Shown: positions 42,821-51,746 of the stretch, piece after piece
Position numbering within the stretch: the first letter of the stretch is position 1
Layout: each line of letters begins with the position of its first letter
The notes under the pieces: model-generated
Database searches by the model: none
Told to the model about the DNA's origin: nothing
What the model saw: the letters and a program-made list of their open reading frames with translations, nothing else
NCBI RefSeq assembly: GCF_002007235.1
Contig: NZ_MUHW01000014.1
Span: 54,048 to 118,047, forward strand
DNA: 64,000 nt
Source of the DNA: Oribacterium sp. C9
Lineage (GTDB): Bacteria > Bacillota > Clostridia > Lachnospirales > Lachnospiraceae
Reading direction: 5' to 3'
Translations under genes and position numbers: made by a program

Positions 42821-43990
42821 ATGGGTATACATGAATGTGCGCTCAAGAGTAGAGCGTTTAATGCATTAAAAGAAGTATATGACCATCGTTCTGAAGCTTT
42901 ATTGAAGGAGAGGAGCGAAGGGAAAAAGGTTTTGGGAGAGCTGGGGTGTGATGTTCCGGATGAGCTTGTTATCGCAGCAGGAATGCTTCCGGTTCGCATA
43001 TATGCGGACTCTGACAGAGATATGACTGAGGCTGACAAGTATCTTGAATATGCATTTGAACCGGTCGTCAGGGCTCAGTTTGAAAAACTGGTGGACGGAA
43101 CTTACAGTGAACAGATTGATTATCTTGCTATATCAAATTCTACAGATATAGACATTAGAATTTTTCTTTATCTCAGAGAATTGAAAAGGGTGGAACCGGA
43201 GAAGCCTATCGTTCCAATCACGTTCATAGACTGGCTATTTACCCGGAATCGTCTTCATCAGGAAAGAAACGAATTTATAATCGGACTGTTCAGAAAACAG
43301 CTTGAGGAGTGGGCCGGACATGAGATAACCGATGTTGATATTCTGAAGGCTGCAGACATTTGCAATAAAAACAGAGCAGCACTTAGAAGGATTTCGGCCC
43401 TTCGTCATGGGAACGAGGTAAGAATCACGGGAAGTGAGGCTCTTGTCATCATAGGTGCCGGCCTTTTTATGGACAGAGAGAAACACACGGAGCTTGTTAA
43501 TGAGCTTTCAGATGAGGCGAGAGGATGGCCTGTGATCGATGCTCCCCGTGTGTATTACACAGGTGCGAATCAGGAGGACTTAAGACTCTATGAAATGATC
43601 GAATCAAAAGGTCTTGTTATCGTCGGTGAGGACACGGACTTTGGAGAAAGATATTTTAACAGGGATTTTAATTTGGACTATCCGGTGATACGCGGAATAG
43701 TCGATCGCTATATGCTGAGAGAATTCTCTGCAAAAAAGGCGACTCCTAAAGAGCGTATGGAGGCTCTCGAAAGAGAGGTGGAAGCAGCAGGCGCTCAGGC
43801 AGTCGTATTCTACACCAACATATACGATGAAGTTGCGACCTGGGACATACCAAAGCAGATAGAAAGTCTTGAAAGACGAGGCATAAAGCATATCAGATTT
43901 GAAAAGATGCTCTGGCCTGCTGCAAAAAACGAAGGTCTGGAAGAAAGACTCGGTGAATTTGCGGAGGAGATGAGGGGAGGCCGAAGCTGA
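42821..43990 (+). CDS. 2-hydroxyacyl-CoA dehydratase-like subunit (HgdB/FldB family), cysteine-poor
   Basis: A 389-residue protein. ATG 42821 (after CCGGAAAGGAAAAT) gives the normal family length; an in-frame ATG at 42668 would add 51 unlike residues. The fold is that of HgdB/BcrB proteins: GCDVPDELVIAAGMLPVRIY, VPITFIDWLFTRN, VIDAPRVYYTGANQED and a C-terminal AVVFYTNIYDEVATWDIPKQ. The Cys that normally ligate the [4Fe-4S] cluster are not where expected: ISNSTD (104-109) lies where CD-x-x-R is usual, and the C-terminal motif has no Cys. It overlaps the partner subunit by 1 nt. Activity may be non-canonical. Confidence 0.8.
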   Translation: MGIHECALKSRAFNALKEVYDHRSEALLKERSEGKKVLGELGCDVPDELVIAAGMLPVRIYADSDRDMTEADKYLEYAFEPVVRAQFEKLVDGTYSEQIDYLAISNSTDIDIRIFLYLRELKRVEPEKPIVPITFIDWLFTRNRLHQERNEFIIGLFRKQLEEWAGHEITDVDILKAADICNKNRAALRRISALRHGNEVRITGSEALVIIGAGLFMDREKHTELVNELSDEARGWPVIDAPRVYYTGANQEDLRLYEMIESKGLVIVGEDTDFGERYFNRDFNLDYPVIRGIVDRYMLREFSAKKATPKERMEALEREVEAAGAQAVVFYTNIYDEVATWDIPKQIESLERRGIKHIRFEKMLWPAAKNEGLEERLGEFAEEMRGGRS

Positions 43991-45342
43991 TGAGTGAAGA
44001 AAAGAAGATTCAGGAATCTAAATCAACAGTCGTTAAAAAACTGAAGGCGACTAAAGCTGCCAGCCTGTATCAGAAAGAATGGTTCTTTTCCATGAAGGAA
44101 CAGGTGGAAAAAGAGAATGGTGAGTTTGCAATCCTCAACGCTGATGTTCCTATGGAGATATTCAGGGCCATGGATATTCCTTTCGTTGTCAATCAGTGGT
44201 GGGCCGCCATATGCGGAGCCAAGAGGATGACAAAAAAATATTTCGACCTGATGAAGGAAAATGGGTACAGGCCGGATCTTAACAGCTACGATGCACAGAC
44301 TCTTGCAGAAAGTTTCGATCCTGATGATAAAAAATTTGATGAGGAAGGCAATCCTCTGGGCCCCTGGGGAGGTTTGCCGAAACCGACTATTTGTGTGACC
44401 CGTCTGACGGGAGATGTCCAATCGAAGATATTTACACTTTTGGCTGAAAACTACGGTGCGGAGGCTTATCTCATCGAAAATACCGTAGCCCGTAAGACGC
44501 CTCTTAACTGGTACGAGCTTTCAGCGGATCGTTGGGAAGAAATGTACGATACCGACAGACTGGATTTTGCGGTTCAGGAGCTTAAGGAACTTATACGATG
44601 GCTCGAGATGAAGACCGGCAGGATGTTCGACATTAATAAACTGCAGCATGTAATGAATCTTATAAATGAGCAGGAAGGTTACTACAAAAAGATACGTGAT
44701 CTTATAGCAGAGACCCATCCTGTTCCGGTAACAGTTGTTGACACTATCAATGCTGTTATGCAGGCTCAGTGGCAGCGCGGGACTGAATGGGGTGTACAGC
44801 ATGCAAAAGGGCTCTACGAAGAAATAAAGGCTCTGGTTGATAAAGGTGAAGCTGCTGTGCCCGGCGAAAAGCTCAGGATGATGTGGCTTGGTCGCGGAAT
44901 GTGGCAGGATTTTCAATTCTATCAGAGATTTGAAGAAAAGTACGGAGCTGTATTTATGTGGTCCATGTACCTTGCCATGGGAGCAGATGCCTATATAAGA
45001 AATGATGAAAAAGGAGATCCCTTAAGGGCACTTGCGGCAAGGTTTATCGGAATGGAGGATTTCATTCACATGCCGCCATGGAACAGCAGCTGGTTCATAC
45101 ATGAAGCAAAGCATAATGACATCGACGGAGTAGTTTATATGATTCCCGATAATGATATGCAGGCGGTTGAAGGAAGTTATTTCATAAAAAAGGCTATGGA
45201 AGAGGTGGGGATACCGATTCTTACTTTCCATGCTGATCCTGTAAATCCTAAGAAATGGAATGCTGAGACCATGACAGAACTGGTGGAAGATTTTATTGAA
45301 AAACGAGTCATTCCGGCGCACGAAGCAAAAACAGCAAAATGA
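43990..45342 (+). CDS. 2-hydroxyacyl-CoA dehydratase-like subunit (HgdA/FldC family), cysteine-poor
   Basis: A 450-residue partner starting at a TGATG overlap. It shows the family layout (NADVPMEIFRAMDIPFVVNQ, GGLPKPTICVTRLTGDVQSK, DGVVYMIPDNDMQAVEGSYF, VGIPILTFHADPVNPKKW). Only two cysteines exist (C75 and C135), and TGDVQ occupies the usual cluster-Cys position after C135. Canonical enzymes use a radical ketyl mechanism needing Fe-S clusters and an HgdC-type activator; no activator gene is in the window. The pair may be a noncanonical lyase or CoA-ester-binding complex acting with the CoA-transferase encoded next. Confidence 0.8.
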   Translation: MSEEKKIQESKSTVVKKLKATKAASLYQKEWFFSMKEQVEKENGEFAILNADVPMEIFRAMDIPFVVNQWWAAICGAKRMTKKYFDLMKENGYRPDLNSYDAQTLAESFDPDDKKFDEEGNPLGPWGGLPKPTICVTRLTGDVQSKIFTLLAENYGAEAYLIENTVARKTPLNWYELSADRWEEMYDTDRLDFAVQELKELIRWLEMKTGRMFDINKLQHVMNLINEQEGYYKKIRDLIAETHPVPVTVVDTINAVMQAQWQRGTEWGVQHAKGLYEEIKALVDKGEAAVPGEKLRMMWLGRGMWQDFQFYQRFEEKYGAVFMWSMYLAMGADAYIRNDEKGDPLRALAARFIGMEDFIHMPPWNSSWFIHEAKHNDIDGVVYMIPDNDMQAVEGSYFIKKAMEEVGIPILTFHADPVNPKKWNAETMTELVEDFIEKRVIPAHEAKTAK

Positions 45343-45464
45343 CAGATACCACATCATAAAACGAATCACTCTAAATACCAGACAAATGGTGTGAATTGGG
45401 AAAGGATCTTATTTGTACAGTACTAAGCCCCCAACCATACAAGTAAGGTTATTAAAGGAAAAAT

Positions 45465-45521
45465 ATGTCAGAGCCTTATATCATCCATATCATCGGCCTG
45501 ACTGAAAAGGGAGGAAAGTAA
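45465..45521 (+). CDS. Possible 18-codon upstream leader ORF
   Basis: MSEPYIIHIIGLTEKGGK starts 8 nt after AAAGGA and ends with a TAA abutting the ATG of the CoA-transferase; the Shine-Dalgarno site of that gene lies inside it. It might couple or attenuate translation, but it may be fortuitous. Confidence 0.3.
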   Translation: MSEPYIIHIIGLTEKGGK

Positions 45522-46745
45522 ATGCAAAATGAAAAGCCATTATCCGGCGTGAGAGTGCTGGATATGACTCAGTTTGAAGCCGGTACAGTCTGCACGGAGA
45601 CTCTGGCTTGGCTTGGAGCTGAAGTTTTAAAGGTGGAACGCCCGGGAACAGGAGAACTGGGCCGTTACACACAGGAAGAACCGGGTATAGACAGTTACGG
45701 ATTCCTGGTAATGAACATGAACAAAAAATCAATCACCTGTAATGCAAAGACAAAAGAAGGATTCAGTCTTCTTGAAAAGCTGATGAAAAAGTGTGATGTG
45801 GTGGTTGAAAATATGGGACCGGGAAGCATGGATAAGCTGGGGTTCACCTACGATCATTGTAAAGAGCTGAATCCCGGTATCATTTATGCAAGCCTTAAGG
45901 GATTCTCTCAGGTGGGACCTTACAAGGATTATCCGGCGTTTGATCCTATAGCTACACATACAGGTGTCATGGTATCGGCGACAGGACTTCCTGAAAAACC
46001 GATAAAGTGCGGCATCTCCGTGGGAGACAGCGGAACAGGTATAATGCTGGCGCTTTCCATCATTACAGCTCTTTTACAGAGAAAAAAAACCGGAGCAGGT
46101 CAGAGAGTGGATGTTGCCATGCAGGACTTCATCATAGGACTTTCAAGAAGTCAGTGGGAGCCGTATTACAGTAACGGCTGTGTGCCTAACAGAAGAGTAG
46201 CGAACGGAATGCCGCTTGAGGATGTTGCTCCTTCCGATACATATCCCTGCAAACCTTTCGGTGTAAATGATTATGTACACATTTACTGCTCAAGAGCTCC
46301 GGGAAGTGCGCAGTGGGATAACCTATGTGATGCCATAGGAAGACATGATCTTAAGCAGGATGTCTGCCCCGAGATGGCTACTCCAAGAGAAAGATTTAAA
46401 AATAAGGAAATGTGCGACAACGCTATCAAAGACTGGCTTAAGGATAAAGATAAATTCCAAGCCATGGACTGGTTGTGTAAGCACGACATTCCTGCAGGGG
46501 CACTCCTTGATGTAAGCGATATCACCAATGACCCTCAGTACTACGAGCGTGGAATGATGGTGGAAATAGATCATCCTCAGCGTGGAAAGGTGAAGCTTCC
46601 AGGATTTGCAGCTAAATTCAGCGGCTTTGATGTTGAGTATAAGTGTTCGCCTGGACTTGGTGATTCCAATAAATATGTCTACGGGGATCTGCTTGGTCTT
46701 GATGAAAAAGAGATAGAAGATCTTAAAGAGAAGAAAGTCATCTGA
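45522..46745 (+). CDS. Class III CoA-transferase (CaiB/BaiF family)
   Basis: A 407-residue protein with the family N-terminus (LSGVRVLDMTQFEAGTVCTE, LAWLGAEVLKVERPGTGE) and YGFLVMNMNKKSITCNAKT. It has VVENMGPGSMDKLGF, YASLKGFSQVGPYKDYPAFD, and AGQRVDVAMQDFIIGL holding the catalytic Asp of formyl-CoA-transferase relatives. It moves CoA between acids, activating the pathway substrate with a product or acetyl-CoA. FldA, which works with FldBC dehydratase, belongs to this family, so the order dehydratase pair-CoA-transferase fits an acid reduction or dehydration route. Confidence 0.92.
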   Translation: MQNEKPLSGVRVLDMTQFEAGTVCTETLAWLGAEVLKVERPGTGELGRYTQEEPGIDSYGFLVMNMNKKSITCNAKTKEGFSLLEKLMKKCDVVVENMGPGSMDKLGFTYDHCKELNPGIIYASLKGFSQVGPYKDYPAFDPIATHTGVMVSATGLPEKPIKCGISVGDSGTGIMLALSIITALLQRKKTGAGQRVDVAMQDFIIGLSRSQWEPYYSNGCVPNRRVANGMPLEDVAPSDTYPCKPFGVNDYVHIYCSRAPGSAQWDNLCDAIGRHDLKQDVCPEMATPRERFKNKEMCDNAIKDWLKDKDKFQAMDWLCKHDIPAGALLDVSDITNDPQYYERGMMVEIDHPQRGKVKLPGFAAKFSGFDVEYKCSPGLGDSNKYVYGDLLGLDEKEIEDLKEKKVI

Positions 46746-46761
46746 TTATAGGGGAGGAAAA

Positions 46762-47631
46762 ATGATATATAAAACCTGGCGAAAACCAAATCCACACAGG
46801 CCGCTTTTCGGACGACATGAGGGTGATACGCCTGCAACAAAATTTTTTGACCAGCTTTCATTCATAGGGAATCCGGATGTGGGATGCTTTGTGCTTGAAA
46901 CGAGCGAAGGACTGATACTTCTCGACTGTATGGAACCACTTTCCGAACACAGAGACTGTATAGTTAAGGGATTTGAAGATCTGGGACTTCCGTTAAGTGA
47001 TCTTAAAGCAATTCTTATCACCCATGGGCATGGGGATCATTTTGGAAAGGCTGACTGGTTCAGGGAAAAAACAGGCTGCAAAATCTATATGTCTAAGGTG
47101 GATTTTGAATTTGCAAAACAAAATACCAGAGACCGTTCCGGAGTACTGAAATGGGATGTGGACGGATTTTTGGAAGACGGCGGAGCTTTCGTTCTTGGAG
47201 ACACTTCAGTATATACTTATTCGACACCGGGACATTCTCCGGGCTGTATGAGCTTTATTTTCAGAGTGACTGACGAAGGAAGAGAGCACTATGTTGAGAT
47301 GTGGGGAGGTTCAGGAATACCTTATTCAATGAGCGATAAGGTAAAGTATCTTCAATCCTGCACGAGCTTTGCGAAAATCGCAGAAGAGTTCGGCTGTGAT
47401 GTGGAGATATCTTCTCACCCATTTATCGATAAGAGTACAGACAGGTTAAGGATAGTAAGGGACATCTTCGATGGTGTAGCGAACCCGTTTGTCATCGGAA
47501 GAGATGCCTGTGTACGTTATGAAGATATGTTCACAAATATGTGTCTTCAGAGGATGAAGGAACAGGCTCTGGCGGCTGACAAACTGCTTCCTCCTGAGCC
47601 TTTACGGAGATCGCCGAAAAAAGAAGGATGA
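46762..47631 (+). CDS. Metallo-beta-lactamase-fold hydrolase
   Basis: A 289-residue protein 16 nt after the CoA-transferase. It has the zinc motif ILITHGHGDHFGKAD (HxHxDH, around residue 90), a GCFVLETSEGLILLDC beta-strand start and a YSTPGHSPGCMSF motif supplying further ligands. No signal peptide is seen. In this operon it may be a thioesterase- or glyoxalase-like hydrolase of a CoA ester or lactone; that is inference. Confidence 0.85.
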   Translation: MIYKTWRKPNPHRPLFGRHEGDTPATKFFDQLSFIGNPDVGCFVLETSEGLILLDCMEPLSEHRDCIVKGFEDLGLPLSDLKAILITHGHGDHFGKADWFREKTGCKIYMSKVDFEFAKQNTRDRSGVLKWDVDGFLEDGGAFVLGDTSVYTYSTPGHSPGCMSFIFRVTDEGREHYVEMWGGSGIPYSMSDKVKYLQSCTSFAKIAEEFGCDVEISSHPFIDKSTDRLRIVRDIFDGVANPFVIGRDACVRYEDMFTNMCLQRMKEQALAADKLLPPEPLRRSPKKEG

Positions 47632-47668
47632 TGGAAGCGTTTCACAGTCACTTTTCTAAATATCTACA

Positions 47669-47716
47669 GGATAATTCCCTTTTTCCTGCATGGTTCACTT
47701 GCGGATGGAATTATCC
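47669..47716. other. Inverted repeat between hydrolase and carrier genes
   Basis: GGATAATTCC (47669-47678) and GGAATTATCC (47707-47716) are a perfect 10-bp pair around a 28-nt loop, without a T run; possibly an mRNA processing or attenuation structure. Confidence 0.45.
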
Positions 47717-47809
47717 GAATTCGTATACGACTCACCATTCAAGTTGGAAATTTCACATTCAAACCGGAGTTTCCATTTAAAATGAAAAATTATATAAAGG
47801 AGTTTAAAA

Positions 47810-49297
47810 ATGCCTAAAAGTCAGAGATATACAAGTCAGAAGATAATGCATCTATGCATCAGTCTTTTCTTTATGTTTGTATTTGGTCTGATCTGTCCTA
47901 CATGGGGACCGGTCACACGTTTGGGAGTTCAGGCTATCGGAATCTTTATCGGCGGAATCTGGATGATCGCCCAGGGATTCGGAATGGTAACACCTTCTCT
48001 TTTGATAATGTTCAGCATAGTTCTAACAGGGTTCCGAAACGGAAAAGATATAATCGCCCAGACTCTGGGATCTGAAACGGTTTGGCAGCTCATAGTGATT
48101 TTTGTAGTGCTTTATGCCCTGACAGAAAGCGGAGCTGATGCAGTTCTTGCAAGAAAAATGATTTCAAGCAAGGTACTGAACGGAAAACCGGTACTGTTCA
48201 CGGTAGTTTTTTTTATTGCAATGACGGCTCTTGGCGCACTTGCATCGGCCCTTGGCGCGTACATGTTCTCAATTGCCATGATTGATTCCATCGCAAATAC
48301 TGTGGGTTATGATAACAAGAGCCAGTGGAAAAAAGCGATGTATACAGGCGCAATTGTTACAGGCTCGGTAGGAGGCGGTATTCTTCCGTTCAAGGGAATG
48401 GCGCTTATGATCTTCAACCTTCTCAAGGGAGATGATAAGAGTGGTCTTTTATCGGCCGGAGTACAGATAGATCAGGTATCATATATGCTCACAGCCATTA
48501 TCGCAGGAGTTCTGATTGCAGTAGCCATGGGAATCTCCATAGGAACCCTGTACAAAGCAGATTTTGCAAAGCTTAGAGATGCAGACGTGGCTTCCATTAC
48601 ATCTCAGGGCGGAACAACATTCAATAAACGTCAGAAATGGACCATGGGTCTTTTTGTTACCGGAGTAATGTATTCCGTTGTCATGATCTGGCTCCCGCAT
48701 TCATTCCCGGGATACGAGATCATAAACGGAATCGGACAGGGATTCTGGTTCGTATTTATGGCGATCTTAATGTTTTTCATCCATATCGATGGTGAACCTT
48801 TGCTTAATCTTGACCGCTCCATGGGTAAAGCGGTGAACTGGGGAATAGTTCTTGCGGTATGTGCATTTACAGCCCTTGGTATGATGGTTTCCGACAAGGA
48901 TCTTGGAGTAAGAATGTGGCTTGCTGATATCATGAATGCACTGTTCGGCAATATGCCGTTCCCGATGTTTGTTGTTGTGCTGGTACTTCTTACAATGGTA
49001 TGTACCAATGTATTTTCAAACACAGCAACCGCAGTGATCATCGGTACTGTAGTAGGTCCACTTCTTGTTAATTACGGAAAGAGCGGTGTCAATGTAAGTG
49101 CAGTAATTCCCGGAATAGTAATGAGTGCGCTCTGCGCATTTATCACTATGGCAGCAGGAGGTTCAGCACCTCTATTCCTTGGTACCGAGACTATGCAGGA
49201 AAACCAGGGCTGGATACTTAAGTGGGGAATGCTGGTATTTCCTATAGTGACCATATCTTCATCCATTGCCTATATTTCATGCGCATACATTCTTTGA
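47810..49297 (+). CDS. SLC13/DASS-family anion:sodium symporter
   Basis: A 495-residue carrier with about eleven to thirteen spans. It shows repeat features of the DASS superfamily: LIVIFVVLYALTESGADAVL, AMTALGALASALGAY, then in the second half MVCTNVFSNTATAVIIGTVV (an SNTAT motif) and MAAGGSAPLFLGTET. It probably imports the organic acid handled by the operon, driven by Na+. GGAG precedes its start, and it is the last gene of the unit. Confidence 0.85.
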   Translation: MPKSQRYTSQKIMHLCISLFFMFVFGLICPTWGPVTRLGVQAIGIFIGGIWMIAQGFGMVTPSLLIMFSIVLTGFRNGKDIIAQTLGSETVWQLIVIFVVLYALTESGADAVLARKMISSKVLNGKPVLFTVVFFIAMTALGALASALGAYMFSIAMIDSIANTVGYDNKSQWKKAMYTGAIVTGSVGGGILPFKGMALMIFNLLKGDDKSGLLSAGVQIDQVSYMLTAIIAGVLIAVAMGISIGTLYKADFAKLRDADVASITSQGGTTFNKRQKWTMGLFVTGVMYSVVMIWLPHSFPGYEIINGIGQGFWFVFMAILMFFIHIDGEPLLNLDRSMGKAVNWGIVLAVCAFTALGMMVSDKDLGVRMWLADIMNALFGNMPFPMFVVVLVLLTMVCTNVFSNTATAVIIGTVVGPLLVNYGKSGVNVSAVIPGIVMSALCAFITMAAGGSAPLFLGTETMQENQGWILKWGMLVFPIVTISSSIAYISCAYIL

Positions 49298-49389
49298 CCC
49301 GCAGAGTGACATGAAAGATCTAAGGTTGCCGGCATAGAGTATGCAAAATCAGATGAATGTTTCTTGAATGAATAGAAATTAATCAGAAA

Positions 49390-49405
49390 CACTTGTCGAC
49401 AAGTG
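49390..49405. promoter_or_regulatory. 16-bp perfect palindrome upstream of the MFS carrier gene
   Basis: CACTTGTCGACAAGTG lies ~110 nt before the MFS start codon, a plausible operator. Its owner is unknown; the Crp-like regulator at 50959 is a candidate. Confidence 0.5.
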
Positions 49406-49432
49406 GACATGATGATATACTTTTCTAAATCT

Positions 49433-49471
49433 ATGATGCAGCACATATTGCAGGGATATGTGCTGCATCAT
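49433..49471. terminator. Strong hairpin downstream of the SLC13 gene
   Basis: A perfect 15-bp stem (ATGATGCAGCACATA at 49433-49447, TATGTGCTGCATCAT at 49457-49471) has a 9-nt loop. There is no T run, so termination efficiency is uncertain. Confidence 0.55.
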
Positions 49472-49514
49472 TAATGATTAAAAAAGTCCAAATTAATGCT
49501 TAAAGGAGAAGTAT

Positions 49515-50813
49515 ATGGAAAATAATGTAAAGCGCTGGCCGGTCATTGTAGTCGGTATAGCAGTAATGTTTTTTTCGGGCATCATCTATGCCTGGTCAAT
49601 TTTGAAAGCACCTCTTATGGAGGAGATGGGGTGGGGAGCCTCTCAGCTCGCGCTGAACTTCACCATCACCATGTGTACCTTCTGCATAGGCGGAATGATC
49701 TCGGGAATCCTGATCAAAAGAATCAATCTGAGACTTATATTTTTAATGGCAGCAGTATGCAGTCTCTGCGGATTCTACATTTCCTCGACATTACACGAAG
49801 ATGGATTAAGTCTTCTGTACCTATCCTACGGCGGACTTGCCGGACTCGGAATAGGTATAGCGTACAATGCTATCATATCTGTTGTAAATGAGTGGTTCAG
49901 CGATATGAAGGGCACTGCATCGGGTGCGCTGATGATGAGCTTTGGTGCCAGCGCCCTTGTGCTCGGAAATGTAGCCAATTCAATGATTGGAAGCATTGGC
50001 TGGAGAGTGACATATATGCTTCTTGGAGTCATGACATGTGCGGCACTGGTTGCAGCTTCACTGATACTTAAGCATAAAGATCCGAATGTTTCTTTTGCAA
50101 AAGCCGATGAAGGAACTGAACTTCATGAGAAGAATGTAAAAGCTTTTGTGATCGAGAAAACATTATCTGATTCAGATGATGCTGCTTCAGATTCAGTAAG
50201 AGAAACTTCGAAAGATGATACAATCGTAGAAAAGAAGGATTACACTACCATGGAGATGATCAAAAGACCATCTTTCCTCAGGTTCTTCCTGTTCCTTGTT
50301 CTTGCATCAGCTGTTGGAAACAGTACCATCAGTATGGCAAGAGATGTAGCAATCTTCTCAGGAGCTGAAGCAGGAGTTGCCACCATGCTTGCAGGAATAC
50401 TGTCACTTTGTAATGGAGCGGGACGTCTTCTTGCAGGTGCTCTTTTCGATAAGATCGGACAGAGAAAGACCATGCTTGTAGACGGTATAATCACAATTAC
50501 AGCACCGGTTCTTATGCTGCTCGCTATCTCCATGCATTCTGTACCTTTGGTTGCAATAGGTCTTGCAGTGACCGGAATAAGCTATGCATTCCAGCCGCCT
50601 GTAACATCATCAGTTGTCGCATCATTTTACGGAGCAAAGAATTTCCCTGCAAACTTCAGTGTGGCAAATACCACTCTGATACCGGCAAGCTTTGTTGCGA
50701 CTATAGGTGGAGTATTGTTCACATCAACAGGATCCTATATAGCACCGTTTGTATTGCTGTTAGTATTCTCTGTTGTTTCATTTGTATTGAATCTGTCAGT
50801 AAAGAACGCATAA
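49515..50813 (+). CDS. MFS transporter, OFA (oxalate/formate antiporter)-like
   Basis: A 432-residue carrier with twelve spans. It has the OFA-type start WPVIVVGIAVMFFSGIIYAW followed by SILKAPLMEEMGWGASQLAL, GGLAGLGIGIAYNAIISVVN and ASALVLGNVANSMIG. The central loop (~195-235) is long and Ser/Asp-rich (KTLSDSDDAASDSVRETS). It likely moves a monocarboxylate, perhaps the product in exchange for the substrate of the preceding CoA pathway. AAAGGAG precedes the ATG. Confidence 0.88.
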   Translation: MENNVKRWPVIVVGIAVMFFSGIIYAWSILKAPLMEEMGWGASQLALNFTITMCTFCIGGMISGILIKRINLRLIFLMAAVCSLCGFYISSTLHEDGLSLLYLSYGGLAGLGIGIAYNAIISVVNEWFSDMKGTASGALMMSFGASALVLGNVANSMIGSIGWRVTYMLLGVMTCAALVAASLILKHKDPNVSFAKADEGTELHEKNVKAFVIEKTLSDSDDAASDSVRETSKDDTIVEKKDYTTMEMIKRPSFLRFFLFLVLASAVGNSTISMARDVAIFSGAEAGVATMLAGILSLCNGAGRLLAGALFDKIGQRKTMLVDGIITITAPVLMLLAISMHSVPLVAIGLAVTGISYAFQPPVTSSVVASFYGAKNFPANFSVANTTLIPASFVATIGGVLFTSTGSYIAPFVLLLVFSVVSFVLNLSVKNA

Positions 50814-50855
50814 AAAGAACGTGTAAAAAATGGGAATACTATAAAAGATTCAAAC

Positions 50856-50905
50856 AGACCTCCGTGGATTGGACACTTGGGTGTTAATCCATGGAGGTCT
50901 TTCTA
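50856..50905 (+). terminator. Rho-independent terminator after the MFS gene
   Basis: AGACCTCCGTGGATT (50856-50870) pairs with AATCCATGGAGGTCT (50886-50900), one wobble, followed by TTCTATT. Confidence 0.82.
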
Positions 50906-50958
50906 TTGTGAAGTGTACCATTTGTCAAGGATAAGTTAAGAAGGGATTTCATTAGTGC

Positions 50959-51579
50959 CTAAATCATCGTATATGATCCTTTCCCTATTTTTTTGACAAT
51001 ACCTGTTTGTTCTAAAGAGTTCAGGATTCTTTGAAGCTGTTTGGAACTGCAGTGTAGCTGATATGCATTTTTTTCAATTCCTTTTAAAGTTTTATCTTTG
51101 CAGATATATGTCATATATGAAATGACCCGCTCTGTAAGAGAAGTGGAAACTGCATCCTGTAAAGCGATATGATTTAGTCTTTCATCAAGAATTTTAGCAA
51201 GCACTCTTAGGAAAGCCGCGTTTTCAAGAAGTGCTTGTTTGCTTTCGCTGATCGGAAAAGCAAGACATCTCCGAATTCCGGAGGCTTCTCCGTAAACGCC
51301 ACAATTAACAGAGTCAAAAAGCTCATTTTCTCCAAGAAATGAATCCATCTCTGAATAAGCCAGGTGGTAGCTGCTTCCGTCATTACGGACAAAGTAAATT
51401 GACAGACTTCCGGAGATGGTGATCTGAAATATGCTGCTTTCATGAAACGGAGCGACAACTATTTCTCCATCTTCGTATTCACAGATAAACATAGGTACGT
51501 TAAGATTTTTTAAAATATCTCTGTAGCGGCTCTGTGAAATTGCCGATTCAATAGCTTCTTTGTTGTAAAATCTTTTCAT
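50959..51579 (-). CDS. Crp/Fnr-family (YeiL-like) transcriptional regulator
   Basis: A 206-residue protein with an N-terminal cyclic-nucleotide-binding-like beta barrel (FICEYEDGEIVVAPFHESSI, FQITISGSLSIYFVRNDGSS) and a C-terminal helix-turn-helix (TSLTERVISYMTYICKDKTL, YQLHCSSKQLQRILNSLEQT, GIVKKIGKGSY). No Fe-S cysteine cluster like that of Fnr is evident. It is divergent from the MATE exporter gene, which it may control. Confidence 0.85.
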   Translation of the reverse strand: MKRFYNKEAIESAISQSRYRDILKNLNVPMFICEYEDGEIVVAPFHESSIFQITISGSLSIYFVRNDGSSYHLAYSEMDSFLGENELFDSVNCGVYGEASGIRRCLAFPISESKQALLENAAFLRVLAKILDERLNHIALQDAVSTSLTERVISYMTYICKDKTLKGIEKNAYQLHCSSKQLQRILNSLEQTGIVKKIGKGSYTMI

Positions 51580-51675
51580 TTTTTTTCATCCATGGATTAT
51601 TCACGATTCCAGTTCATACAATTTCGCAAGTCCGCTGATTATGTTTGAAAAATCCTTCCAGACTATCTTAAAACA

Positions 51676-51687
51676 GGACATATGTCC
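51676..51687. promoter_or_regulatory. 12-bp palindrome upstream of the MATE gene
   Basis: GGACATATGTCC is a perfect dyad in the divergent region between the Crp-like regulator and the MATE exporter, 59 nt before the MATE start. It is a candidate operator. Confidence 0.4.
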
Positions 51688-51746
51688 CGCTTATTGATTC
51701 GATTTTATTATAGAATATGCGTCGTTTCAATATAGAAGGAGGATTT

